The notes beneath the pieces were generated by a model. It made no database searches and had not been told where the DNA came from. It saw only the letters and a program-made list of their open reading frames with translations. A stretch of 32,392 bases of DNA from an uncultured Treponema sp. (GTDB lineage: Bacteria; Spirochaetota; Spirochaetia; Treponematales; Treponemataceae): contig CAKUWD010000008.1 in assembly GCA_934699065.1 (NCBI GenBank), forward strand, positions 1 to 32,392, read 5' to 3'. Both the position numbers and the translations under genes were made by a program. This document shows, in pieces, positions 23,983 to 31,037 of this stretch. The first letter of the stretch is position 1. Every line of letters starts with the position of its first letter.

Positions 23983-25629
23983 ATGAAAATGGAAAAAATG
24001 CCGCAAGTTCAAAGAACTGAAAATGGAGTTTTCTGGAAAAATATTTACGAAAAGTTTGAAGCAAGAGTTTATGTTCCAAATTCTCCGCTCGATGGAGATA
24101 TTCTGAATTATGGTTTTAATGCGCCATATCTTTTGATTTTTGCAGAAAAGGCTTTTAGCGAAGATGAACAGGTTTCTTTTGCCCGCCAACATGGATTTGA
24201 AAAACTTGCTTCTGATTTTGATTCAAGCGTAGTTTATATTTCTCCTGTTTCAGAAAATGGCAAAATCTGTGACTGGAAAAATGCTGCACCTGATATCCTT
24301 TCTGAAATCATATCAAATTCAAGAATACATCAGTATCATAAAGACGGAGTTGTAATTGCCAATAATGTTTTTCGTCATGCAATAGACGGCTATTTTATTC
24401 GTGGTGCAATTTTTCGTGCAGTGCTCTGCGGTTTTGGAGCCGGAGCTGATTATATTGCTGAAAATTGTCTGCATCATTTTGAAGGAGACGGACTTTGGGG
24501 ACGTTCAGACCTGGCTCCTGCAACCTGTATTTTAAGTGGACTATCTCTTGCTCCAGAGATTGGAGCAGATGATATTCCTGTCATATCTTATGGGAACTGC
24601 GAAGCGGCAAATGAACTTTTTGAATCACGCTGTAAATATTTTATAAAACGTACAGCAGTACCATCGGCAGAAGAATTTATTTCTGATTATTACAGCTTTG
24701 CAAGACAATTTCGCAGAATGAATGGTCCTCTGCAGATTGATCCTGATCTGGAAAAAGACGGACTTGTAATAGAACCTGGCATTGCAGAGGTAAAAACTTC
24801 GCCGGATAACTGCGGAGACGACAAGGGAACACAAAGTCACAAAATTGGTTATTTTGCATTCTATAACAAAGGGCTTTTTGATAAGGCTTCTCCAGAAGGA
24901 GTTCCGCTTGTATTGGGCTTTCATGGTGGTGGAGACAGCTGTTTCTTCTTTTCTACGATGGCCGGCTGGGCAAAAATCTGCCATAGACATGATTTCCTGT
25001 TAGTTACAATTGAAAATCACCTGAACAGTACAGCTACAGAAATGATTGAGCTGCTGGAAATCCTTAAGAAAAAATATCGTATAGACACAAAACATATTTA
25101 TGCTACAGGCTTTTCTATGGGAGGTTGTAAAACATGGGATATGATTCAGGAATATCCTGAAATTCTTGCAGCTGCTGCTCCTATGGATGCAACTTTTGAT
25201 GTTGGATGTAATGTTTACGGTAAAAAAGTAGAGAAGGGTATAAACACAAAAATTCCGGTTCCGGTATTTTATGCCGGTGGTGAAGTAACCCCTCTTCCTG
25301 AATTACCTTTTCAAGCTCAAAAATGTCTGGACCGCATGGCTTACACTCTTCGCCTGAATAATGCAGAAGCAGCAGACCGCTACGAAAAAGAAGTTACCCT
25401 CGAAAATAAAGATAAGTGGGAAAATAAAATCTGGGGAATAAATGGAGATGAAGTTGAAACTTCTTATGACGAAAGCCGTGGGTCAACTCTTACAATGCAG
25501 AAATTCCGCAGTAAAGATGGCCAAATATTAAGTATTTTTGCAAGCGTTAGCGGACAGGGGCATGACTGCCGGGAGCACACTTGCGAGCACGCCTGGCAGT
25601 TTATGAGCCGGTTCAGCCGTCAGGTTTAG
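23983..25629 (+). CDS. PHB-depolymerase-like alpha/beta esterase with N-terminal extension
   Basis: A 548-residue protein. The C-terminal half is an alpha/beta hydrolase of the LpqC/polyhydroxybutyrate-depolymerase-like esterase group: VLGFHGGGDSC (oxyanion region), RIDTKHIYATGFSMGGCKTW with nucleophile S378, then PVFYAGGEVTPLPE, and probable catalytic H527 in SGQGHDCREH. The first 250 residues are not recognised. No signal peptide, so it is probably cytoplasmic, unlike secreted PHB depolymerases. The natural ester is unknown. ATG 23983 has GGGAG upstream. Its stop codon overlaps that of the converging symporter gene, leaving no intergenic terminator. One 15-mer repeat lies just upstream (23940-23954). 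Confidence 0.8.
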   Translation: MKMEKMPQVQRTENGVFWKNIYEKFEARVYVPNSPLDGDILNYGFNAPYLLIFAEKAFSEDEQVSFARQHGFEKLASDFDSSVVYISPVSENGKICDWKNAAPDILSEIISNSRIHQYHKDGVVIANNVFRHAIDGYFIRGAIFRAVLCGFGAGADYIAENCLHHFEGDGLWGRSDLAPATCILSGLSLAPEIGADDIPVISYGNCEAANELFESRCKYFIKRTAVPSAEEFISDYYSFARQFRRMNGPLQIDPDLEKDGLVIEPGIAEVKTSPDNCGDDKGTQSHKIGYFAFYNKGLFDKASPEGVPLVLGFHGGGDSCFFFSTMAGWAKICHRHDFLLVTIENHLNSTATEMIELLEILKKKYRIDTKHIYATGFSMGGCKTWDMIQEYPEILAAAAPMDATFDVGCNVYGKKVEKGINTKIPVPVFYAGGEVTPLPELPFQAQKCLDRMAYTLRLNNAEAADRYEKEVTLENKDKWENKIWGINGDEVETSYDESRGSTLTMQKFRSKDGQILSIFASVSGQGHDCREHTCEHAWQFMSRFSRQV

Positions 25630-27014
25630 TCTCTAGAAAGTGTTTTCATTACCTTCTTTTCATTATAGAAGCTGAGGATTGCAGCTCCCATTACACAGAA
25701 GATAATTGCGCATACAGAAACAATTCTCAAACCATAACTTGATGCAGAAATATCATTGCTGGTAAGATCCTGACTTGCTCCAAGAATTGCAAGTGATGTA
25801 AAGAGCAGCATGGAAATACTCTGTCCAAGCTTCATAGCAAAGGTTCGTGCTGCAAAGAACATTCCCTGACGGTTTTCTCCGGTAACAATAGCTTCTTCTT
25901 CAGCAATATCAGCAACAATTGCCTGAGGAATAATTCCCAGAAGAGCCATGGGAAGGGCAGCAATCACAATCATCAGAACGCCATATACAATACTTGGAAT
26001 TGGCAGGAGCCCGATAAGGGCAGTTATTACATAGGCAAGTGCGAGGCCTAAGAATCCGGCAATTACAAGCTTTTTCTTTCCCCATTTTGAAACCATTTTT
26101 GAAACAAAGCCGTAGAAGCAGGCAGAAAGAATTGTCATCCCGGCAAGGAAAATCATTGTAAAGCTTTCCGGAAGCTCCATGCTTACCTTTACAAAGAAAG
26201 GCATTCCAGTCTGATAAAGAGTAAGACCAATCCAGTAGGCGATATCAGAAAGTACGAAAATCAGAAAGCTCTTATTTTTGAAGGTAGAAGCCAGCGATTT
26301 CATCATATTACTGTCGGAAGGGCTTCCTTCAACAATTTCTGTTTCATTCAGGCAGAAGGTAGGAATCAGCATTGCAATCAAGGCAACAATGGAAAGAGCA
26401 ATAAAGCAGAGTCTGTAAGACCAGTTAAAGCCAACTGCGTTTCTGAGCATTCCGGCAAAAACAAAAGGGGTATAAGAAAGTACAAGACCGCCAAAATAGG
26501 TGAGCGAAATTGCAGTAGAAATGTACATTCGATCTTCCTGGGTTTTACCAAATTCAGAAATAAGGGCGTTGTAAGGAGTACAGTACATTGTCATAAAAAG
26601 ATAAAAGAGAATCAGAAAGCCAAGAATCCAGAAGGTGTTGATGGAACTTATTGCTTTTACTGGGGCGCAGAAGAGTAGTACGGTAACTACAGCAAAGGGA
26701 ATAGCTGCTCGGCGCATAAAGGGAATTCGGCGGCCTTTTGGATTTTTAGACTTATCAGAAAGAGAGGCAATCCAGGGATCGGTTACGGCATCAAAAATGC
26801 GGCAGATTGCAGTAATTATTCCGAGAATTGTGAGAACTCCGGCAATAACAAGCCCTGGTTTTATAAACTGTACTGCACCGTCGGCAAGGTCTCCCTTTGT
26901 AGGCAGATAGAATGTAACAAGCCAGGCGTTTATGATTCCGCCGAGAATCGACCAGCCAAGCTGTCCCACGGCAAAAATCCACATTTCTTTTTTTGTGAGC
27001 CTTCGTTTTTCCAT
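25626..27014 (-). CDS. GPH-type sugar:cation symporter (MelB-like)
   Basis: A 462-residue minus-strand membrane protein with about 12 spans. The N-terminal signature reads WIFAVGQLGWSIL, then ICRIFDAVTDPWIASLSDKS and GRRIPFM, the conserved Asp/Arg loop of the glycoside-pentoside-hexuronide symporters. These take up sugars or glycosides with Na+ or H+. The second half repeats the loop as VSKMVSKWGKKKLVI, and TGENRQGMFFAARTFAMKLG near 390 is also typical. The start at 27014 has CAGGAG 8 nt upstream. Substrate unknown; a carbohydrate from the host or diet is likely. It converges on the esterase gene. Confidence 0.9.
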   Translation of the reverse strand: MEKRRLTKKEMWIFAVGQLGWSILGGIINAWLVTFYLPTKGDLADGAVQFIKPGLVIAGVLTILGIITAICRIFDAVTDPWIASLSDKSKNPKGRRIPFMRRAAIPFAVVTVLLFCAPVKAISSINTFWILGFLILFYLFMTMYCTPYNALISEFGKTQEDRMYISTAISLTYFGGLVLSYTPFVFAGMLRNAVGFNWSYRLCFIALSIVALIAMLIPTFCLNETEIVEGSPSDSNMMKSLASTFKNKSFLIFVLSDIAYWIGLTLYQTGMPFFVKVSMELPESFTMIFLAGMTILSACFYGFVSKMVSKWGKKKLVIAGFLGLALAYVITALIGLLPIPSIVYGVLMIVIAALPMALLGIIPQAIVADIAEEEAIVTGENRQGMFFAARTFAMKLGQSISMLLFTSLAILGASQDLTSNDISASSYGLRIVSVCAIIFCVMGAAILSFYNEKKVMKTLSRD

Positions 27015-27150
27015 AAAAATCTCCTGAATTTGTTTGATTTCTCCAGTAAAACAACTGATAGAATGACTATCAATATGAAATAATATCTATCTTAAATGAT
27101 ACTACAGATTTTTAATAAGTCAAGAAAATTGAGGGGACAGGAAAATACAC

Positions 27151-27185
27151 TTGCAAGCAGTTCTTTTTCATTCTATAATATATAT
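27151..27185 (+). promoter_or_regulatory. Consensus promoter of rsmI, predicted leaderless
   Basis: TTGCAA (27151-27156), exactly 17 nt, TATAAT (27174-27179), then 6 nt to GTG 27186. The expected +1 is at or one base from the G of the start codon, and there is no ribosome site. Confidence 0.75.
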
Positions 27186-27893
27186 GTGGCAAAACTTTTT
27201 GTTGTTGGAACTCCGATAGGGAACCTTGGCGATATAACTTACCGTGCAATTGAAACGCTCAAAAGCGTAGATTATATTGCTGCGGAAGATACCCGTCATA
27301 CGTTGCAGCTTTTGAATCATTTTGAGATCAAAAAGCCGCTTATCTCCTGCAGAGCCCAAAACGAAAGATTTGCTGGGGAAAAGATAGTCAAACTGCTGGA
27401 AGAAGGACACGACGTAGCTTATGCAAGCGATGCAGGAACTCCTGGAGTTTCTGATCCGGGAGCAGTCCTTGTCGATGTTGTTCGCCAGTCAGGTTTTGAT
27501 GTGGTGCCGATTCCAGGCCCTGCAGCTTTTGCAACTCTTGTGAGTGTTGCGGGAACGGGCGGTAAAACCCTGATTTTTGAGGGATTTCTTTCTCCAAAGC
27601 CAGGACGCAGACGAAGCCGCCTGAAAGAACTGATAGAAACCGGAAATGCGGTAGTTATTTACGAAAGTCCGTTCAGAATTACTAAACTTCTTGCGGACAT
27701 TGCCGATATTGAAGGTAACCGGCGCATCGTTGTTGGACGCGAATTGACAAAACTGCACGAAGAAATAACCAGCGGAACGGCCGTTGAGCTGTACGAGGAC
27801 TATTCTTCGAGACAATCCATAAAAGGAGAGTTTGCAGTTTTTATTTCTGGTGTAAAAAATATTAAGAATTCTGATGAATCTACCGATAATTAA
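27186..27893 (+). CDS. rsmI: 16S rRNA (cytidine(1402)-2'-O)-methyltransferase RsmI
   Basis: About 235 residues from GTG 27186. The frame is open further upstream, but the family begins right here (AKLFVVGTPIGNLGDIT) and the upstream part overlaps the promoter. RsmI 2'-O-methylates C1402 in the 30S decoding centre with S-adenosylmethionine. Family motifs are GTPIGNLGDIT, AEDTRHTLQLL, SDAGTPGVSDPG, IPGPAAF, IFEGFLSPKPGRRRSRL and VGRELTKLHEE. A separate C-terminal domain found in longer homologues is absent. flgM begins 21 nt after its stop, so the two are probably cotranscribed. Confidence 0.95.
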   Translation: MAKLFVVGTPIGNLGDITYRAIETLKSVDYIAAEDTRHTLQLLNHFEIKKPLISCRAQNERFAGEKIVKLLEEGHDVAYASDAGTPGVSDPGAVLVDVVRQSGFDVVPIPGPAAFATLVSVAGTGGKTLIFEGFLSPKPGRRRSRLKELIETGNAVVIYESPFRITKLLADIADIEGNRRIVVGRELTKLHEEITSGTAVELYEDYSSRQSIKGEFAVFISGVKNIKNSDESTDN

Positions 27894-27914
27894 AGGGTAG
27901 AGGGGTAGGACGTT

Positions 27915-28202
27915 ATGATGATAAATGGTGTAAACAATGTTACTCAGGTGAACAATGTTCAGAATCTCCGCAAAACCGAAAGCTCTGCAAAGGTAGACCG
28001 CGAATACGATTCTATCAGCGTTTCTGCTGAAGCCAAAGAAATGGCAGAAGCTTACTACCTGGAAAAAGTTGCTAACGAGACTCCAGACGTAAGAGCAGAT
28101 CGCGTTGCAGCCGTTAAAGAAAAACTTAAGGATCCAAATTATTTGAATGATGCTGTAATTAAATCGGCAGCAGATAAGTTCTTGTCTGCAATTGGACTCT
28201 AA
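27915..28202 (+). CDS. flgM: Anti-sigma-28 factor FlgM
   Basis: A 95-residue protein. The N-terminal part is short and probably unstructured (INGVNNVTQVNNVQNLRKTE, then DSISVSAEAKEM). The C-terminal sigma-binding helices read PDVRADRVAAVKEKLKDPNY and KSAADKFLSAIGL, matching FlgM. It holds the flagellar sigma factor FliA inactive until the hook-basal body is complete. The start may be ATG 27915 or 27918 (site TAGGA). It follows rsmI, with no fliA or flagellar gene in the window. A strong terminator follows, so rsmI-flgM looks like a two-gene unit and implies a motile, flagellated host. Confidence 0.88.
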   Translation: MMINGVNNVTQVNNVQNLRKTESSAKVDREYDSISVSAEAKEMAEAYYLEKVANETPDVRADRVAAVKEKLKDPNYLNDAVIKSAADKFLSAIGL

Positions 28203-28225
28203 GAGCAGTTTTTTAAATGGCTCTC

Positions 28226-28255
28226 AAAAGACGGAACGCGTTTCCGTCTTTTTTT
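28226..28255 (+). terminator. Rho-independent terminator after flgM
   Basis: Stem AAAAGACGGAA with TTCCGTCTTTT around a short CGCGT loop, followed by a T-run. It ends the rsmI-flgM unit. The stem also has a run of A on its left side, so it could act in both directions and serve the converging minus-strand operon. Confidence 0.85.
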
Positions 28256-28261
28256 GTTTAC

Positions 28262-28312
28262 GGTGGTTTCGACAAGCTCAACCACCGGTGATTGAGTAGC
28301 CCGAAGGGGAGA
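28262..28312. repeat. Intergenic repeat copy at the end of the truncated operon
   Basis: GGTGGTTTCGACAAGCTC, then CCACCGGTGATTGAGT (28282-28297) and AGCCCGAAGGG. It shares its core with the two copies between trkA and trkH. It forms the last codons (SPSGYSITGG) and the stop of the minus-strand remnant, so it marks a breakpoint or insertion. Confidence 0.75.
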
Positions 28313-28505
28313 GTGAGATGTTTTTGATTACATATTCCTCTTGTGATTCAGTTGATTGACTAACTAACGGTAGTTCGGCAGTTCCGCTGCTTGTAAGCTG
28401 TTTTAGAAACGGGTCAGGGCTGTTGAAAGTGCAGCGGAGTTCTGCTGTATCTCCAATGTAAACTTTTTTTGGTATGAGAATCTGCTGCGGTGAAATAGTT
28501 GCCAT
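28278..28505 (-). pseudogene. 5' remnant of third gene in moxR-DUF58 operon
   Basis: A 75-residue frame on the minus strand with a good GGAG site and ATG 28505, 10 nt after the DUF58 stop. Residues 1-64 (IPKKVYIGDTAELRCTFNSP and so on) look like the start of the larger protein that often follows moxR-DUF58 in spirochaetes and precedes the Bat (von Willebrand A) genes. From about residue 65 the frame runs into the intergenic repeat and ends. No Bat genes follow. The operon has therefore been cut here; the peptide is probably non-functional. The exact parent family cannot be named. Confidence 0.7.
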
Positions 28506-28515
28506 TGCTGTCTCC

Positions 28516-29418
28516 TTACCTTAGTCTTGCCTTTCGTGAAAATATCTGATTAAGTACCTGAACAGGCTCTGTTTTAGTATCAAGAATTACCGGCATAGCT
28601 CCATGTTTTATACAAAAATCCTGCCATCGGTTCTGATTCATTTCGTTATAGTTACGCCATTCTTTTTTGAAAGCCGGAGATGAAGATGGAAGGGCCATCT
28701 TTAAGCCACTTTCTGCATCCATAAATTTTACTGTACCCAGAGACGGCAGTTCTTCGTCAGAAGCGTCGTGGAGATTTATGGCAATTACGTCATTTTTTTG
28801 AGCGAGGCTGATCAGTGGCTTTTCCCAGCCGCCGCTGCGGAAGTCCGAAAGGATGAACACGAGGGAACGTTTGCGGAGGACTTTTGCCGCCGCGGTGATT
28901 GCATTTGGAAGAACTGAGCCGACGGTTGGAGAGTCTGGGAGTCGATCCAGATGATTCAGCAATTGCATTGTGTTTTCTTTACCGAGTGATGGTTCACACG
29001 AAAAATGTATTGCGCCGTCGAAAAATACAGCGCCTGCGGGACAGGCATTGAGTTCCGCTGCAATTGCCACGAGGGCTGCTGTTTCGGCGGCGGCGGCGTA
29101 TTTTGTGCGGCGGTAGGACGAGTTTTCAAGCTGCATGGAGCGCGAGGAATCTACTATGAGAAAGATTTGTAATTCGCGTTCCTCTTCAAATATTTTAATG
29201 TAGGGCCGCCCCATGCGGGCTGTTACGTTCCAGTCAATTGTGCGGATGTCGTCTCCGCGGTTGTAGTCGCGGACTCCTGCAAACTCAATTCCCTGACCTC
29301 TGTAAAGAGAACGGAAATTTCCGCTCTTCATGCCTTCGGCAATATCCTCGGCCATCAGCCTTAAATACAGAGCTTTTTTTATGAGAGATTCATTATTCGC
29401 AAGATATCTTTTTGACAT
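28516..29418 (-). CDS. DUF58 protein (MoxR partner, vWA-like)
   Basis: A 300-residue DUF58 protein. The hallmark RSLYRGQGIEFAGVRDYNRG, followed by DDIRTIDWNVTARMGRPYIK, is at residues 37-77. A vWA-like metal site follows: IFLIVDSSRSMQ (the DxSxS MIDAS). Such proteins work with MoxR AAA ATPases, probably as chaperones for complexes that insert metal or mature envelope proteins. No transmembrane span, so cytoplasmic. Start at 29418 on the minus strand, with a weak GAGAAAA site. moxR lies 82 nt upstream, with a pair of REP-like 15-mers in between. Confidence 0.9.
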   Translation of the reverse strand: MSKRYLANNESLIKKALYLRLMAEDIAEGMKSGNFRSLYRGQGIEFAGVRDYNRGDDIRTIDWNVTARMGRPYIKIFEEERELQIFLIVDSSRSMQLENSSYRRTKYAAAAETAALVAIAAELNACPAGAVFFDGAIHFSCEPSLGKENTMQLLNHLDRLPDSPTVGSVLPNAITAAAKVLRKRSLVFILSDFRSGGWEKPLISLAQKNDVIAINLHDASDEELPSLGTVKFMDAESGLKMALPSSSPAFKKEWRNYNEMNQNRWQDFCIKHGAMPVILDTKTEPVQVLNQIFSRKARLR

Positions 29419-29441
29419 ATATTTTCTCAGACAGCGTCATG

Positions 29442-29488
29442 CTGATCTTGTTTCAGCATCTATTGGCGAGACTCTGAAACAAGTTCAG
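29442..29488. repeat. Paired inverted REP-like 15-mers between moxR and DUF58
   Basis: CTGATCTTGTTTCAG (29442-29456, one base off consensus) and its inverted partner CTGAAACAAGTTCAG (29474-29488), 17 nt apart, can form a hairpin. It is the same family as the copies at 12911, 14179 and 23940. Its position within a two-gene operon may lower DUF58 expression relative to moxR or stabilise the moxR message. Confidence 0.75.
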
Positions 29489-29500
29489 GGTGACAGATTT

Positions 29501-30496
29501 TTACGGAACCGGAATAAAATCAAGGATTCTAGAGATAATATCATCAGCGGTAACATTATCAGCCGCAGCTTCATAAGAAAGTACCAGACGGTGGCGCAGA
29601 ACATTCAAAGCTACAGCCTTAATATCTTCAGGGAGAACAAAATCACGGCCTGCAAAAAGAGCTTTTACCTTAGCACACTGAAGCATTGCAATTCCCGCAC
29701 GAGGAGAAGCTCCAAAATGAATGTAGCGTGTAATATCGTTTGAATTTGCAGTATTTACAAGAGTTCGTCCAGCCTGTTGTTTTTTAGAACTTTCAGGTCG
29801 GGTTACAGTCAAAATCGAAACAATGTATTCAACAAGTTTTTCGCTGCAGGTGATTTTGTCTGCAGCTTCTTTCATGTCCTTAATATTGGCAGAAGTTATA
29901 ATCTGTTTTACCGGAACATAAGGGGCTTTTCCCGCAGTCTGTACAATTTTAATTTCATTGTCTGCTGCAGGATAGCTGATTACAAGCTTCATTAAAAAGC
30001 GGTCGAGCTCGGCCTCCGGCAAATTATAGGTCCCTTCCTGTTCAACCGGGTTCTGTGTAGCAAGTACAAAAAAAGGATCCGGAAGTTTATAAGTTTCTTC
30101 GCCTATAGTAATCTGCTTTTCTTCCATTGCTTCAAGCATTGCCGACTGAACCTTAGCAGGTGCACGGTTAATTTCATCCGCAAGAATTACATTTGCAAAA
30201 ACAGGACCTTTTCTGACACTGAAAGTTCCTTTGTTCTGTTCATAAATCAAAGTACCGGTAACATCAGCCGGCAATAAATCCGGAGTAAACTGAATGCGCT
30301 TAAAATCAAGACCAAGGATTTCGGCAACAGTTTTTATTGCGAGTGTTTTTGCAAGTCCAGGAACACCTTCCAGAAGTACATGACCTCCCGCAATAAAAGC
30401 AGTTAAAATATCATCAATAAGATTTTCCTGTCCGACAAGTCTCTTTCCAGCCTCAGCACGACAGTTTTCTATTATATGTACAATTTCGTTATCCAT
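29501..30496 (-). CDS. moxR: MoxR-family AAA+ ATPase
   Basis: A 331-residue ATPase from the ATG at 30496. GTG 30502 is in frame but lies only 2 nt from the -10 box, so it would not be in the message. Walker A is EGVPGLAKTL, Walker B is ILADEINRAP, followed by KVQSAMLEAMEEKQIT and sensor 1 FVLATQNPVEQEGTYNLPEA. The C-terminal lid has FGASPRAGIAMLQCAKV (sensor 2 Arg). MoxR proteins act with DUF58/vWA partners, as here. Probably an operon with the downstream DUF58 gene. Confidence 0.93.
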   Translation of the reverse strand: MDNEIVHIIENCRAEAGKRLVGQENLIDDILTAFIAGGHVLLEGVPGLAKTLAIKTVAEILGLDFKRIQFTPDLLPADVTGTLIYEQNKGTFSVRKGPVFANVILADEINRAPAKVQSAMLEAMEEKQITIGEETYKLPDPFFVLATQNPVEQEGTYNLPEAELDRFLMKLVISYPAADNEIKIVQTAGKAPYVPVKQIITSANIKDMKEAADKITCSEKLVEYIVSILTVTRPESSKKQQAGRTLVNTANSNDITRYIHFGASPRAGIAMLQCAKVKALFAGRDFVLPEDIKAVALNVLRHRLVLSYEAAADNVTADDIISRILDFIPVP

Positions 30497-30533
30497 AGAC
30501 ACAGATTATATCAAAATGGAGATATTCTTACAA
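30497..30533 (-). promoter_or_regulatory. Consensus promoter of moxR, predicted leaderless
   Basis: On the minus strand: TTGTAA (30533-30528), exactly 17 nt, TATAAT (30510-30505), then 8 nt to the ATG at 30496. No ribosome site. This decides the moxR start codon. Confidence 0.75.
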
Positions 30534-30542
30534 ATACCTGTG

Positions 30543-30725
30543 TGATAATGATTTTTGAACGCTCCCGTTGGAAAAAGGGGGTGAACTGCGGGCGAGCTAG
30601 TTTTTGGTGTTAACAATCCTGCGGTTTTTCTTCGAAAAATCCTCGGATTGTTTTCGATGGCTAAGCGCCAAAACTCCTCGATGCAGTTCACCCCCTTTTC
30701 CCACTCCGCGTTCAAAAATCATAAT
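30543..30725. repeat. Large cruciform element A
   Basis: A long interrupted palindrome. The outer stem of 15 bp (ATGATTTTTGAACGC, 30548-30562, with its complement at 30708-30722) and inner stem of 13 bp (GGGGGTGAACTGC, 30577-30589, with 30683-30695) are perfect; an unpaired CTCCCG-type loop lies between them. The centre holds further stems (CAATCC/GGATTG around GGTTTTTC/GAAAAATCC). Ends are TGATAAT and ATCATAAT. No protein is seen. Core motifs GGGCGAG and CTCGATGCAG recur inverted in element B. Confidence 0.8.
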
Positions 30726-30769
30726 GTCTGAATTCTTGAAGATTCTGTGAATAGATATAATCTGAATCT

Positions 30770-30820
30770 ATGAAAAAAATCAGAGGTGGTTTTCAGATTT
30801 CATTGATGTATGATAATTGA
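30770..30820 (+). pseudogene. Possible 5' gene stub cut by element B
   Basis: TATAAT (30756-30761) lies 8 nt before ATG 30770, which opens a 16-codon frame (MKKIRGGFQISLMYDN) that ends as soon as it enters cruciform element B. The promoter-start spacing matches the leaderless genes in this window. It may be the start of a gene interrupted by the element. Evidence is thin. Confidence 0.3.
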
Positions 30821-30957
30821 CCACTCCCGCTGAAAAATCCCCAAGGCTGCATCGAGCCGATACAGGAACGCCGGTTCGTCGGAAAATACGAGCGGAGCGA
30901 CGAGGCTCGCCCAGCAGCCTTGGGGATTTTTCAGCGGGAGTGGCCAATTATCATAAT
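30810..30957. repeat. Large cruciform element B, 41-bp stem
   Basis: Arms 30810-30850 and 30914-30954 pair over 41 bp with a single mismatch. The 63-nt centre has smaller stems (CGAGCC/GGCTCG, GAAC/GTTC, CGTCG/CGACG). It ends in ATCATAAT like element A. The stem sequence differs from A, yet the inner junction motifs (CTGCATCGAG and CTCGCCCAGCAG) are those of A in reverse orientation. No coding capacity. The 535-nt interval 30497-31037 contains only A, B, the stub and promoters. Confidence 0.85.
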
Positions 30958-30999
30958 ATCCTGATTTCTGCATAAATATGCATTTTTTTTGTATAATTA

Positions 31000-31037
31000 T
31001 TGACTAAGCAATCACAAATTCGCATAATTGAAACATT
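31000..31037 (+). promoter_or_regulatory. Promoter of aminotransferase gene, almost leaderless
   Basis: TTGACT (31000-31005), 17 nt, CATAAT (31023-31028), then 9 nt to ATG 31038. A second TATAAT (30992-30997) lies just upstream. No ribosome site precedes the ATG. Confidence 0.65.

Noticed and set aside
30506..30715. Minus-strand protein inside cruciform A
   Set aside because: It is a reading of the palindrome, with no ribosome site or recognisable family.
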